Shown here piece after piece: positions 42,639 through 52,197 of a stretch of DNA of 64,000 nucleotides (positions within the stretch are counted from its first letter, which is position 1; each line of letters starts with the position of its first letter). Below the pieces are notes generated by a model, which worked only from the letters and a program-made list of their open reading frames with translations, was not told where the DNA came from and did not search any database. A program made the position numbers and the translations under genes. The stretch spans positions 2,728,001 to 2,792,000 of the forward strand of contig NZ_CP017689.1 in the NCBI RefSeq assembly GCF_001831495.1, given 5' to 3'. Source of the stretch: Thalassotalea crassostreae (GTDB taxonomy: Bacteria > Pseudomonadota > Gammaproteobacteria > Enterobacterales > Alteromonadaceae).

Positions 42639-43607
42639 CTAGAAGGCGGTATCCCAGACACTCATCACCCTGATTACTGCTGGTCCTACAGCGACAATAA
42701 AAAATGACGGCCATATACAACAAATCATAGGAAAGATCATTTTAACTCCTACTTTTGCTGCTTTTTCTTCTGCTTCTTGTAATCTTTTATCTCTATATTC
42801 TTCTGAGTAAACTCTTAGTGTTTCCGCAATCCCTGTACCTAAACGTAAACTTTGTACAATTACTGAATTTAGACCTCTGATGTCTTCTAAACCTGTTCGT
42901 TCAGAAAACTCGTGTAAGGCCTCTTGCATTGAAAACCCTACTCTTACTTTTGAACATACTAAGGTCATCTCATGAGACAAAGCTGGTTGGGCAAATTCCA
43001 TTTCTTTAGCTACCCGCTGAAAAGACTCCAATAGACCTAGTCCTGACTCACAACATACAACTAATAAATCTAGAGCATCGGGGAAGTATTTACGTAATGA
43101 AAGCATACGTTTATTGGCAATATAAGTTAATACGATGCCAGGTAGAACATAACTTCCACCAATAGCTAATACCACCAAATAAATTGACATTATGGTGGAT
43201 AGGTTGACCATCATTGTCACGATGCTCAACCCAATTGCACAGCCCAATAATATTAATAACAATTTGATCGCATTATATAGTTTTAATGCATGCTCTGAAT
43301 GAAATCCTGCATGAATTAATAATCGTTTGGTTTTTTCATCTCCAGAGTAGGTTTTTTGGAGAAATGATATTTTGTCTAGAGAATGTTCTAACGAATGTGT
43401 GAGATTTTCTTTAACATCATTTGTTCCGGTTGGTGCGTGTTGCAGCTTTTGTAACTGTACTCGAATTGGAGAGTAAGCACCTGTAAATAATAACCCTAAG
43501 GCTATAGATAAGGTAATTCCTGAAACTGCAGCCACTATATAGACAACCATGCGAACCGTGTCGGGGTTATCAGAAAAACTATTAATGAGGCCTAGTAAAT
43601 AATCCAT
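42639..43607 (-). CDS. tadC: Tad pilus inner membrane platform protein TadC
   Basis: This 322-residue T2SS protein F-like membrane protein has about four hydrophobic segments. The conserved cytosolic domain has FPDALDLLVVCCESGLGLLE and GFSMQEALHEFSERTG, and the C-terminal AAKVGVKMIFPMICCIWPSFF is a TadC hallmark. With TadB it forms the platform on which TadA acts. It starts 2 bp after tadB ends. Confidence 0.92.
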   Translation of the reverse strand: MDYLLGLINSFSDNPDTVRMVVYIVAAVSGITLSIALGLLFTGAYSPIRVQLQKLQHAPTGTNDVKENLTHSLEHSLDKISFLQKTYSGDEKTKRLLIHAGFHSEHALKLYNAIKLLLILLGCAIGLSIVTMMVNLSTIMSIYLVVLAIGGSYVLPGIVLTYIANKRMLSLRKYFPDALDLLVVCCESGLGLLESFQRVAKEMEFAQPALSHEMTLVCSKVRVGFSMQEALHEFSERTGLEDIRGLNSVIVQSLRLGTGIAETLRVYSEEYRDKRLQEAEEKAAKVGVKMIFPMICCIWPSFFIVAVGPAVIRVMSVWDTAF

Positions 43608-43609
43608 AG

Positions 43610-44575
43610 TTAGTACTCTATTTGTATAATATTTTTAATCCAAACCGTACCAAGTATCATTCCAACTCCGCCCCACTTTAACAAATTAATGCCTTCCGGG
43701 GTTGAAATTAACTCAGTAACATAGCTAGGCGAAGTTAAATAAAGAACAGCAAACAAAACAAAAGGAGTTAACACTAACACCCACGCAGATAAACGCCCTT
43801 CGGCAGATAATGTTTTAACACGGCGTTTAAATTTAAAGCGTTGGCGAATAACTCGAGACAATGTTTCAATTTTTTCAGCTAAATTTCCGCCGGTTTCTTT
43901 TTGAATACTTACTGCACTAACAAAAGCCATTGCTGACGTTGTTGGTACTCGGTGAACAAACGTATAAAGAGCTGTTTTTACATCGTTACCATAGTTTATT
44001 TGCTTAAACATTAAATCAAACTCGACAGCCAAATCACCTTTAGTTTCTTCACAAACTAATTTTAAAGCTTCTGAAAAAGCATAACCTGCTTGCAGTCCCC
44101 TTTTTAAAACATCCAAAGTCTCAGGGAACTGCTTTTCAATTTCTTCGAGGCGTTTAGCAATATTACTTTTGAGTTTAAACATAAATGCTGCAATGATAAA
44201 AGAAGCAATAAGTAGTGTTATAAATGGATCAAGAATAAAGCTATAAACAAGCGGGCAAATAAAAATAACCACTAATAAAATAATTAAAATATATTGGTGA
44301 CCAAATAATTTACTACCTCCCATCTCGAGTTTATAGGTTATATTTTCAACAAATTTAATTTTTTCAATCGACTTAAATATTGGGTGCAACTGATTTAACC
44401 TTTGCGTCAAAATCAGATCGATTTGCTGAATATCAGCTTGCGCCAATTTATCAAGATGTTGTTTTAGTTGTTTAGTTTTTGTTCTTTGAGGATTATAAAC
44501 GGAGACGAATAACGTTTGTGTCATAAACAATACTGCACCAAAAACTAACAAAAGAAAAATTAATTCATTACTCAT
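43610..44575 (-). CDS. tadB: Tad pilus inner membrane platform protein TadB
   Basis: This 321-residue GspF-domain protein has an N-terminal membrane segment, then a cytosolic domain with QFPETLDVLKRGLQAGYAFSEAL, FMFKQINYGNDVKTAL and FVSAVSIQKETGGNLAE, then C-terminal segments. This pattern is TadB. It lies between tadA and tadC with short gaps. Confidence 0.92.
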   Translation of the reverse strand: MSNELIFLLLVFGAVLFMTQTLFVSVYNPQRTKTKQLKQHLDKLAQADIQQIDLILTQRLNQLHPIFKSIEKIKFVENITYKLEMGGSKLFGHQYILIILLVVIFICPLVYSFILDPFITLLIASFIIAAFMFKLKSNIAKRLEEIEKQFPETLDVLKRGLQAGYAFSEALKLVCEETKGDLAVEFDLMFKQINYGNDVKTALYTFVHRVPTTSAMAFVSAVSIQKETGGNLAEKIETLSRVIRQRFKFKRRVKTLSAEGRLSAWVLVLTPFVLFAVLYLTSPSYVTELISTPEGINLLKWGGVGMILGTVWIKNIIQIEY

Positions 44576-44583
44576 ACTCGCTC

Positions 44584-45909
44584 CTAAAACTGCATCGTGT
44601 CAGAACTTAAGCCAAATATTTCGTTGGGCAGGTTAATCCCTTTAGCTTTAAGGTTATTATTAAAGTTAGGCACCACTCCAGTCGCTTTATATGTTCCTTT
44701 AATATCCCCTGCGTCATCTTTACCTTGTCGCTCAAAAGTATATACTTCCGACATGGTAATAATTTCTCCTTCCATACCATTAACCTCTTGAACACTAGTA
44801 ATCCTGCGATGTCCATCCTCGTGACGTTGCAACTGTATGACCAAATCAATTGCTGAAGCAATTTGAGCTCTAATGTTTTTAACCGGAATATCAAACCCCG
44901 CCATACAGACCATATTTTCTAATCGCCCTAATGCATCTCTAGGGCTATTGGCATGCAAAGTCGTAAGAGATCCTTCATGACCAGTATTCATTGCTGACAA
45001 CATGTCAACCGCTTCTTCGCCCCTAACTTCACCTATAACGATCCGATCAGGTCGCATTCGGAGGCAATTTCGTACTAAGTCACGTTGGGTAACCTCTCCT
45101 CTTCCTTCTATATTGGCTATTCGAGTTTCAAGCCGCACGGTGTGTGGCTGTTGTAATTGCAACTCAGCTGAATCTTCTATAGTAATAATTCTTTCATATT
45201 CAGGGATATAACCTGATAAAATATTTAATAACGTCGTCTTACCGCTACCCGTACCTCCTGAAATTAAAACATTCAATTTCCCATGGACACATGCTTCAAT
45301 CAATTGACCAATCTCTTCACTCATTGAGCCAAATTCTATCAATTGTTCTGCTCTCAACTTTTCCACTGTAAATCTACGAATTGATAATGTTGGTCCATCT
45401 AATGCTAGAGGCGGGATAATGGCGTTAACACGCGAACCATCTTTCAATCGAGCATCAACCATAGGTGAAGACTCATCAATTCGTCGGCCAACACTCGATA
45501 CAATTCGATCAATGATATTTAATAAATGTGCATTATCATAAAATTGAACAGGGACCTTTTCCAATTTACCAAAACGTTCAACATAGATACTGTCAAAACG
45601 ATTAACCAATATGTCTGAAATAGAATTATCAGCAAACAATGTCTCTAATGGTCCAAGTCCTAATATTTCATCAATAATCAACTTTATAATTTTTTGCCTT
45701 GCCATTAAGTTTAAAGGCCTAGAAACATCATTAAGTAATTGATTACAGATATCGCTAATTTGTTCGTGCGCTTCACCAGATTCCATTGTTTCTAAAATGG
45801 ATAGATCTAGCATTTTCAACAATTTGGAAAATAGCTCTTGTTTAATTTCTAATTCCGGTGCTGACAAGAAGTCATAACGGTCTTCGTTTGTTTTTTTCAT
45901 TAATTCCAT
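44584..45909 (-). CDS. tadA: Tad pilus assembly ATPase TadA (CpaF)
   Basis: This 441-residue secretion ATPase has Walker A GGTGSGKT at 218-225, Walker B and Asp/His boxes in [15 protein letters not shown] and [15 protein letters not shown]. It is the hexameric motor for Flp pilus extension and probably retraction, as Tad systems lack a separate retraction ATPase. Its ATG overlaps the tadZ stop (TAATG). An in-frame ATG three codons later is an alternative start. Confidence 0.96.
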   Translation of the reverse strand: MELMKKTNEDRYDFLSAPELEIKQELFSKLLKMLDLSILETMESGEAHEQISDICNQLLNDVSRPLNLMARQKIIKLIIDEILGLGPLETLFADNSISDILVNRFDSIYVERFGKLEKVPVQFYDNAHLLNIIDRIVSSVGRRIDESSPMVDARLKDGSRVNAIIPPLALDGPTLSIRRFTVEKLRAEQLIEFGSMSEEIGQLIEACVHGKLNVLISGGTGSGKTTLLNILSGYIPEYERIITIEDSAELQLQQPHTVRLETRIANIEGRGEVTQRDLVRNCLRMRPDRIVIGEVRGEEAVDMLSAMNTGHEGSLTTLHANSPRDALGRLENMVCMAGFDIPVKNIRAQIASAIDLVIQLQRHEDGHRRITSVQEVNGMEGEIITMSEVYTFERQGKDDAGDIKGTYKATGVVPNFNNNLKAKGINLPNEIFGLSSDTMQF

Positions 45910-47150
45910 TAGCTTTTACCCGTAATTTTTGCCCATAAACTCTTTGGTTTATTGCTCAATTGCAAGTCGATCGACATAATTGAATTGATCACTGTAATCA
46001 ATTCTTTTTCAATTTCTTTACTCTCCGGCAAATCATTTATCGTTTTTGCCAAATCAGTACAAGCGCTAGCTACCTGATAATCATTGGTTACCTTAAAAGC
46101 TGATTTAACTCCTAATGTATTCGTGACATCCGCTAAGCTAATCGTGCTGTGTTTTGATGAAAACCGATTTACCAATATATGGATCTTATTAGGATCCGTT
46201 CCCATATTAAGCTTAAGTTGTTCGATTAATGCTTTTGCTTCTCTGATGCTGACTATATTTTGCTGTATCACAATAAATATTTGCTCCGACATTTCTACTA
46301 ATGGAATAGAAAAACTGTCCAATCCGGTAGATAAGTCGGCTATACATAAATCAAAATTAGCCCTAACTTTTGACATAAGTTGACTTACACTTGAATTATC
46401 GAGGTTTGATAGATGGTTTAATTTTGAATAGGGCTTTACAGGGAGTAAACTGACACTTCCACGACAACTCATCATGGACTTAATCGCGGTTGCATCTAAT
46501 TCTTTTACATCGTTTATTGCGTCATCAAGGTAATAATCCGGCTCGCAGGCCATACTGTCAGCAAGTGTTCCATGTTGTAAATCACCGTCTATAACAACAA
46601 CTTGTTTAGCGCTATGTTTACTTATTACTTGCCCTAACAGGTTAGTGATAAAACTCGCTCCAGACCCTCCTTTTCCATTAATAACAGTAATTACCGGCGC
46701 TAAATCAATATTTACACTCAGAGTCGAAACTAGTGTTTCAATTGTAGGTAACAATTCTTCTTCTACAGTTTTTAAAGGAATAAAATCCTTAATTGCATGT
46801 TTTAAAGATTTTCGCAGTAATTGCGGAGGTAGATTATCTCCAACTAATAAAATGTTAGCCGAGGTATTAGCTATTTTCTCTATATCATTATGGCTTTGCT
46901 GCTCATCGCCACTATAAACTATGATAGCAAGTTGATATTCATGGGTAACAAATGTGACCTTTTTCTCACATGTTAACTCTAAATTTTTGATATTGCTTAA
47001 TAACTCTTTGATACCTTGTTCTACTTGCAGATCGTTACAGACTAATAACGAATCGACAAGAAATGGTAATGCGATCATTTTATTATTCTCTGATGAGACC
47101 ATAGATTCAGCGCCTGATGAGTTTATTAAATTAACTAATTTACGTTCCAT
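45909..47150 (-). CDS. tadZ: Tad pilus polar localisation ParA-like protein TadZ (CpaE)
   Basis: This 413-residue protein has an atypical receiver-like N-terminal half (~20-140) and a ParA/MinD-like domain starting near residue 155. The P-loop reads NGKGGSGASF, with Ala in place of the second conserved Lys of a Walker A, so classical ATP hydrolysis is doubtful; degenerate P-loops are known in TadZ. VVVIDGDLQHGTLAD and IADLSTGLDSF are the other MinD-type motifs. TadZ marks the assembly site in the cell. It follows tadF by 14 bp. Confidence 0.9.
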   Translation of the reverse strand: MERKLVNLINSSGAESMVSSENNKMIALPFLVDSLLVCNDLQVEQGIKELLSNIKNLELTCEKKVTFVTHEYQLAIIVYSGDEQQSHNDIEKIANTSANILLVGDNLPPQLLRKSLKHAIKDFIPLKTVEEELLPTIETLVSTLSVNIDLAPVITVINGKGGSGASFITNLLGQVISKHSAKQVVVIDGDLQHGTLADSMACEPDYYLDDAINDVKELDATAIKSMMSCRGSVSLLPVKPYSKLNHLSNLDNSSVSQLMSKVRANFDLCIADLSTGLDSFSIPLVEMSEQIFIVIQQNIVSIREAKALIEQLKLNMGTDPNKIHILVNRFSSKHSTISLADVTNTLGVKSAFKVTNDYQVASACTDLAKTINDLPESKEIEKELITVINSIMSIDLQLSNKPKSLWAKITGKS

Positions 47151-47164
47151 TTAAAGAGTCTCCA

Positions 47165-47656
47165 TTAATTACACACCGAATCATCCCAACGAGTTTCACC
47201 AAGACTTTCTCGTGGTATTGTCGTTGCAAAGCTAGGTGAATTGAGAGTGATATCTAAACCTGGGATAATTAAACTATGCTCAAAGTTTCTAATTTCAACT
47301 CTCACTAATCTGATTTGTGAAAAGGAGGTTGCTGGTACGCCATCAAATGTTAGATATTTCACTAAAATATTGTCAGATGTGAGTTGTGATATTAACTTTC
47401 CTTCATCAAAAGAGGCTAGCTTAGCCACATCGTTAGCCGCCTCATCTACATTAACCAAAGGACATACCGCCAATAATCTTGCTCCTCGGCGAGATGCTTC
47501 CGTTAACACATTTAAAGTAAACATTAACCGAGCAATTTCAAATGCTGCAAAAAACAGTAAAAAGAACAAACTGCCAACAATTGCAAATTCAACTGTATAT
47601 AGGCCAGCTTGCTTGCTCTTAGCACTAGTTTTGTTGCTGTTTAATTGTTTCTTCAT
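47165..47656 (-). CDS. tadF: TadE-family pseudopilin (TadF position)
   Basis: This 163-residue protein has a basic leader and a pilin-like segment AG|LYTVEFAIVGSLFFLLFFA, then the TadE motif SRRGARLLAVC. Glu at +5 and Gly at -1 make it a TadV substrate. Two cysteines are present, one near the C-terminus (DSVCN). Its ATG overlaps the preceding gene by 4 bp. TadE/TadF are minor pseudopilins of the Tad system; which of the two genes is TadE or TadF is by position only. Confidence 0.82.
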   Translation of the reverse strand: MKKQLNSNKTSAKSKQAGLYTVEFAIVGSLFFLLFFAAFEIARLMFTLNVLTEASRRGARLLAVCPLVNVDEAANDVAKLASFDEGKLISQLTSDNILVKYLTFDGVPATSFSQIRLVRVEIRNFEHSLIIPGLDITLNSPSFATTIPRESLGETRWDDSVCN

Positions 47657-48168
47657 AGTGCTCTCATTGTATAGTGAACAACTAAGTCATATGACAAATC
47701 GAATGAGCCTTGAGAAGAAAACGTTGGTAATAAATCTGCAAAAACTGGTTGCCAGTCATAAATGACGGTTAAGGTAATAAAGTCATCGACAACTGTAATT
47801 CTTAATTCATAACCAGTTTCATTAATAACATAATTATTAGTCACACTATCTGCTGGCATTGATGCGGTTGCCCCAAGGTTTGGCAGTAATGTATTCGAGC
47901 TTTGATGTTCACCGGAGCTAATTAAATAACTGGCATTTTTTGCCAGTTCAGGGGTAATATCTATGACATTGGTTGACCCAGGTGTACCATAATCAATCAA
48001 ATATCGAGCAGCATCTCTTACTGTCGAATTTAGTGCATTGTATTGATATAGCAGTCGCGAATACTCGGCTACAATAAAAACAAGAAATAGTAATATAGGT
48101 AAAATTAAGGTCAGTTCAATTGCAGCTAGCCCTTTGATTTTTAATTTTCTGTTATTGAGGTTTGTCAT
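47653..48168 (-). CDS. tadE: TadE-family pseudopilin
   Basis: This 171-residue protein has leader KIKG|LAAIELTLILPILLFLVFI and the TadE motif RDAARYLIDYG. It is a minor pseudopilin predicted to be cleaved by TadV. It lies 2 bp from tadG and overlaps tadF by 4 bp, so the three are cotranslated. Confidence 0.85.
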   Translation of the reverse strand: MTNLNNRKLKIKGLAAIELTLILPILLFLVFIVAEYSRLLYQYNALNSTVRDAARYLIDYGTPGSTNVIDITPELAKNASYLISSGEHQSSNTLLPNLGATASMPADSVTNNYVINETGYELRITVVDDFITLTVIYDWQPVFADLLPTFSSQGSFDLSYDLVVHYTMRAL

Positions 48169-48170
48169 TG

Positions 48171-49517
48171 TTACGAATCCTTACTAAAAGGAACGTGGTA
48201 TAAAACTATGGTATATGGACCTGGGTTGTCTTCATTAATATCTGAAGCCACCCCTTCAACTGTACAATCTTCAATAAACTCACCAACGACAAAGCTATCT
48301 TGTCCGCCATTTTCAATATCTTGCGTTAAGAAAAAACAGCCTGAACCTTCATAAAAAGGCGGTTTTGAACCATTAGTACCACCATCGCACTGGGCAATAA
48401 TGACATTAATAACTCTTCGTTCGTCAACACCAGCTACAGGGTTGTCACCTTTAACACATTCTCCGCTAGGTAAAGGCGGAATCGTTATTCCATCTCTTAC
48501 GTAAATCGAAGGGTCATAATGAGAATGACGATACAAATTAGCGATTCTTGAGGGGATTATGTCTCCTTCAGGGATCAAGATTCCATCATCAATTACTGTT
48601 CCGTCGCTATAGATAGGAAGATCATCTTCATTGATAATTGTTCCTGTATGCTTTTCAATGTCTAAACGGCCATGCTGGCAAGTATCTGTATCTGATTCAT
48701 AACCATCTAACTTAGATGTTCCTAATCTCGTATTTAGGCCCTGTAAAGAGGGACCTACTTTATTGCCAGGTGCGGTAGTTAACGAGTCGTCTTCACTTGT
48801 CGTAAAACAAGCTTCAACACCATCAAAGGTAGCCCCGGCCATAGCATTTCGAATATCATTACCACCTTGATTTCCTGGTAAATTAAGTAATTGAAAATTA
48901 CCACTGCCAACTTCACTGGGTACTGTAGAGCCTATTTTCATTACGGTTATTTCGCCAATATCATAGCCAAAAAAACCATCATCTTCCGGCCCTCTAGCAC
49001 AAACCATCATAGGGACTAAGTCACTATAACAGCTTGCGATAACTGTACTTGGCCCAGCAAGTGCTGTAGCACTAACCTTTTTATTAAAACCAAGAACTTG
49101 AGCTAAGAAGTTAACTAGGGGTAAATTGGAGATTGTAACCTTTATATATCGATTATTTTCTTCGTCTATACCGGGGGTTAATATTGGATTAAAAGGTTGT
49201 GGCCTTGGACCAAATTGGATGGTTAAGTGCGAGTCAAGATCAATAACTGAATCCAACTCACCATACCCGCTATGACTTAAATTTAGGGTGATCATTTCTT
49301 TCACAGCGGTAATTGCTTCAAAATGATCGTTACCTAAATCCAGTTCCTTAGCGCCGCTAAGAGCTGCAGCATCAACAATATTTTGTAATCGATTTTTATT
49401 TAGTAAAAGGTGACCGCCATCTAACGCTAAAGCCGCCATACCAAAAAGCGCAAACAAAGCTAAAGTAAACATCACTAAGATGTTTCCTTTTTGCTTGGTT
49501 AGTGCCTTTTTCAACAT
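48171..49517 (-). CDS. tadG: Tad pilus protein TadG
   Basis: This 448-residue protein starts with a TadG-type membrane segment KGNILVMFTLALFALFGMAA and then DGGHLLLNKNRLQNIVDAAALSGA, the family signature. The remaining ~350 residues are periplasmic or surface-exposed with eight or more cysteines. It is thought to anchor or tip the Flp pilus. There is no vWA domain that I can see, unlike some TadG proteins. Confidence 0.87.
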   Translation of the reverse strand: MLKKALTKQKGNILVMFTLALFALFGMAALALDGGHLLLNKNRLQNIVDAAALSGAKELDLGNDHFEAITAVKEMITLNLSHSGYGELDSVIDLDSHLTIQFGPRPQPFNPILTPGIDEENNRYIKVTISNLPLVNFLAQVLGFNKKVSATALAGPSTVIASCYSDLVPMMVCARGPEDDGFFGYDIGEITVMKIGSTVPSEVGSGNFQLLNLPGNQGGNDIRNAMAGATFDGVEACFTTSEDDSLTTAPGNKVGPSLQGLNTRLGTSKLDGYESDTDTCQHGRLDIEKHTGTIINEDDLPIYSDGTVIDDGILIPEGDIIPSRIANLYRHSHYDPSIYVRDGITIPPLPSGECVKGDNPVAGVDERRVINVIIAQCDGGTNGSKPPFYEGSGCFFLTQDIENGGQDSFVVGEFIEDCTVEGVASDINEDNPGPYTIVLYHVPFSKDS

Positions 49518-49537
49518 ATAACAAATCCTTTAAAAAT

Positions 49538-49825
49538 TTATCTATTACCTGATGAATTTGAAGACTTAATTAAACTTTCCGCATTTTCTGAAGTTCGGCC
49601 TTCTGTAGGTGCAGTAGACGCCTTCTTATAACTTGCAACTACTCCTTCTCCATAACTACCATCCAAATTATTAACAATACCTTCATTATTTTCTGGCGCC
49701 ATTGGATCAAGTATTTGTTTTTCGTTTATTTTTGCGTAACTTCCAGAAATAGGATATTCATTTACTGAGGTGCAGCTAACAGTAAAAAGTAAAGCTAATG
49801 ATAAAAATCCAAGTCTTTTATTCAT
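49538..49825 (-). CDS. Small lipoprotein of the Tad locus
   Basis: This 95-residue protein has a lipobox (LLFTVSC) after MNKRLGFLSLA. The mature chain is short, hydrophilic and lacks cysteines beyond the lipidated one. I do not recognise the family. Its place between the secretin gene (2 bp) and tadG (20 bp) suggests a role in the outer membrane, as for RcpB or a pilotin, but this is inference from position. Motifs to search with are LDPMAPENNEG and LDGSYGEGVVASY. Confidence 0.72.
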   Translation of the reverse strand: MNKRLGFLSLALLFTVSCTSVNEYPISGSYAKINEKQILDPMAPENNEGIVNNLDGSYGEGVVASYKKASTAPTEGRTSENAESLIKSSNSSGNR

Positions 49826-49827
49826 AA

Positions 49828-51303
49828 TTACTCTCCAGCTTCTTCAGCATTTAATTCATGACCGTATTTTTCTTGGGTGCCACCATCATCGGGCAATATC
49901 TGTTCATTGGTATCTTCTATTTGATTAGGAGATTTCTTATCTTCATCATCCGGTTTTTCGCGTGGTGTCATTTTTCCCATCAAATAAAACTCCATATCTG
50001 ATACAGGAACAAAATAGTCCGTAGGCAACTCCATCCCCTTTTTATTGAATGGTCGAACTAACCTTGGCGTTACCATAATCACTAGCTCTGTTTGTCCTTT
50101 AATAAATTCTTGAGAGCGAAACAACTGACCCAGAATAGGGATATCACCAAGACCAGGGATTTTATCAACGCTCTCACGCAGACGTTCGCTAATTAAACCG
50201 CCGATAGCAATAGTTTGACCATCGCCAAGCTCTACGGTTGTGGCTGTAGTACGTTTAATAATCGATGGGATAGACATCCGAGCATTGGAATCTTCAGGAG
50301 AAAGTGATAATGCTGCTGTAGGGCTCAGCTCACTGACTAGCACATTAAGATTTAAGTTAATTTTACCAGAATCTAAAATCGTAGGAACAAAGCTAACACC
50401 AACACCAAAATCTCTATATTCAATCGTGATCCCCTCACGATTAGGTACTGGTATTGGGTACTCCCCGCCAGATAAAAATTCTGCTTTTTGGCCGCTCAAT
50501 GCTGTTATGTTAGGTTCAGCCAATATTTTTGCTAAGCCGTGTTGTTTGGCAACATCAAAAGCAAATTTAAATAACATATCTCCATCTAAATAGGTGCCAA
50601 AGAACCCCTTAGAAATTGTTGGGCTTACGCCTATCGCGTCAAATATATCACCACCAGAAACAATTCCTCCAGAGCCATCACTACCATCAAAATTTAATAA
50701 CATTTTTGAATCGAGTCGACGTGCAACTTCTGTTTGAACCTCGGCAACTGTAACTTCTAACATCACTTGGTGACCACCACCAACGCTTAGCATATTTAAA
50801 ACTTTGCTTTCGCCATTATTTGTTGTTGCCGCATCTGCATACGATTGCGCTAACTCTACTGCCATATTCATTTTAGCTAATGACGAAGATTGGCCACTGA
50901 GAACTAATTGCCCTTGAGAACTCTCAATCCCTATATTTTCTTTCGGTAAATAATGGAATAATCTCTCTCTTAAGGCGTTTAAATCATGAGAAACTTCTAG
51001 ATCAAAAACATCGACAACTTTATCATTTTCATCCCAAATCATTACATTGGTATGACCTAAAGTTTTGCCGACAACATATAATTCATCTTCTCGTAACACT
51101 AGAATATCGGCGATGTCAGGATTACCAACGGAAACACGATGTACTAAAGTTTTCATTTTTAAATTTCTTGATTTAAAAATAGGTACTTTTATCGCATTGT
51201 CTTCCTTAATAGCTGGTCCTCCAGCGTTTACTGATTTAGTGTTTAGCACTGTTAAAAGCGATAAAAAAATTATTATAGGTACTACTTTATAAAATTTATC
51301 CAT
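49828..51303 (-). CDS. rcpA: Tad pilus outer membrane secretin RcpA (CpaC)
   Basis: This 491-residue secretin has a signal peptide, then an N-terminal Tad secretin domain (residues ~35-120: VSVGNPDIADILVLREDELY and VIGKTLGHTNVMIWD-like VVGKTLGHTNVMIWDEN), a BON-like region, then the secretin core with SGGEYPIPVPN and VELGDGQTIAIGGLI and PGLGDIPILGQLFR. It forms the gated outer membrane channel for the Flp pilus. The C-terminal ~60 residues are charged and unrelated to the core. Confidence 0.93.
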   Translation of the reverse strand: MDKFYKVVPIIIFLSLLTVLNTKSVNAGGPAIKEDNAIKVPIFKSRNLKMKTLVHRVSVGNPDIADILVLREDELYVVGKTLGHTNVMIWDENDKVVDVFDLEVSHDLNALRERLFHYLPKENIGIESSQGQLVLSGQSSSLAKMNMAVELAQSYADAATTNNGESKVLNMLSVGGGHQVMLEVTVAEVQTEVARRLDSKMLLNFDGSDGSGGIVSGGDIFDAIGVSPTISKGFFGTYLDGDMLFKFAFDVAKQHGLAKILAEPNITALSGQKAEFLSGGEYPIPVPNREGITIEYRDFGVGVSFVPTILDSGKINLNLNVLVSELSPTAALSLSPEDSNARMSIPSIIKRTTATTVELGDGQTIAIGGLISERLRESVDKIPGLGDIPILGQLFRSQEFIKGQTELVIMVTPRLVRPFNKKGMELPTDYFVPVSDMEFYLMGKMTPREKPDDEDKKSPNQIEDTNEQILPDDGGTQEKYGHELNAEEAGE

Positions 51304-51314
51304 TAGTGTAGTCC

Positions 51315-52157
51315 TTAAGGGTTATTAGAAACCTGTACAGTTTCTTTCTCGATTCCGCGAATAATCTCTACTTTATTACGACCATCAAAGCGCTTTTTAG
51401 CTATTTGAAAAGCGCTATCATTCGTTTCTGGCAAGATAGATGAATGTGCATCGTTGGAAGATTCACTTAGTGCAGGAGTAGGAGAACTAGAAGTTGAAGT
51501 TGAAACTATAGCCTCGTCATTTGGGTTTCTTAAAGCTAGCTGCAAACCACCTTTTCTTTGAGAATTCATTAATGTTTCAGCTTGTTCTATATTTACTTCT
51601 AAAGTCACGGCGCGAACAATGGTAGGCTTGTTCTCGTCATTAGAGGCCTTTTGATCCACTGCTAATATTTTAATGTTTGACAAAACGACTTCCGTATAGA
51701 CGTTATCATTTTTATTAAACGTAGTGAGAATATCGACTTTGTTTCCGGGAAGAATAAAACCAGAAACCCCAACAACATCGTTAACTCTTATTGAAACAGC
51801 CCTCATATTTGAAGATATTAAACTTGCAAGAGAACTACCCTCTCCTTTTTTGTTTACTCGTTCCGATCTCACAATATCGCCAGGATAAAGCTTTTGATTC
51901 ACTACCATACCGACAACATCTTCAATTTTATTGTAACTGTTTTCGGGCACTGCAGACTCGGGGACTTTGTTCAAACTAAGATGCTTTGCTTCTATAATAC
52001 TACCAGTCAATAGTGGCGCATTGACCACAACAACCATTGCCTGTCCTGCTTGTAAGTCTTTGGGTTGGTTTTTATCCAACCAATTATTTGCTAGATATAC
52101 GGCGCCTAATCCAAACGCCACAGATAGCAATATAAATAACGCAACATTTTTATTCAC
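51315..52157 (-). CDS. rcpC: Tad pilus assembly protein RcpC (CpaB)
   Basis: This 280-residue protein has one N-terminal membrane segment and a SAF domain (GSIIEAKHLSLNKVPE to VVNQKLYPGDIVRSERV), then VSGFILPGNKVDILTTF and the CpaB motif TLEVNIEQAETLMNSQRKG. It probably works with the secretin in the periplasm. The C-terminal ~70 residues are Ser-rich. It starts 40 bp after the AAA+ gene ends. Confidence 0.9.
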   Translation of the reverse strand: MNKNVALFILLSVAFGLGAVYLANNWLDKNQPKDLQAGQAMVVVVNAPLLTGSIIEAKHLSLNKVPESAVPENSYNKIEDVVGMVVNQKLYPGDIVRSERVNKKGEGSSLASLISSNMRAVSIRVNDVVGVSGFILPGNKVDILTTFNKNDNVYTEVVLSNIKILAVDQKASNDENKPTIVRAVTLEVNIEQAETLMNSQRKGGLQLALRNPNDEAIVSTSTSSSPTPALSESSNDAHSSILPETNDSAFQIAKKRFDGRNKVEIIRGIEKETVQVSNNP

Positions 52158-52197
52158 AAATACTCCTTATTTACTGAACATAACTAGTACGTACGAC

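Noticed and set aside
44597..47154. Open frames antisense to tadA and tadZ
   Set aside because: They are shadow frames with no ribosome sites or recognisable protein features.
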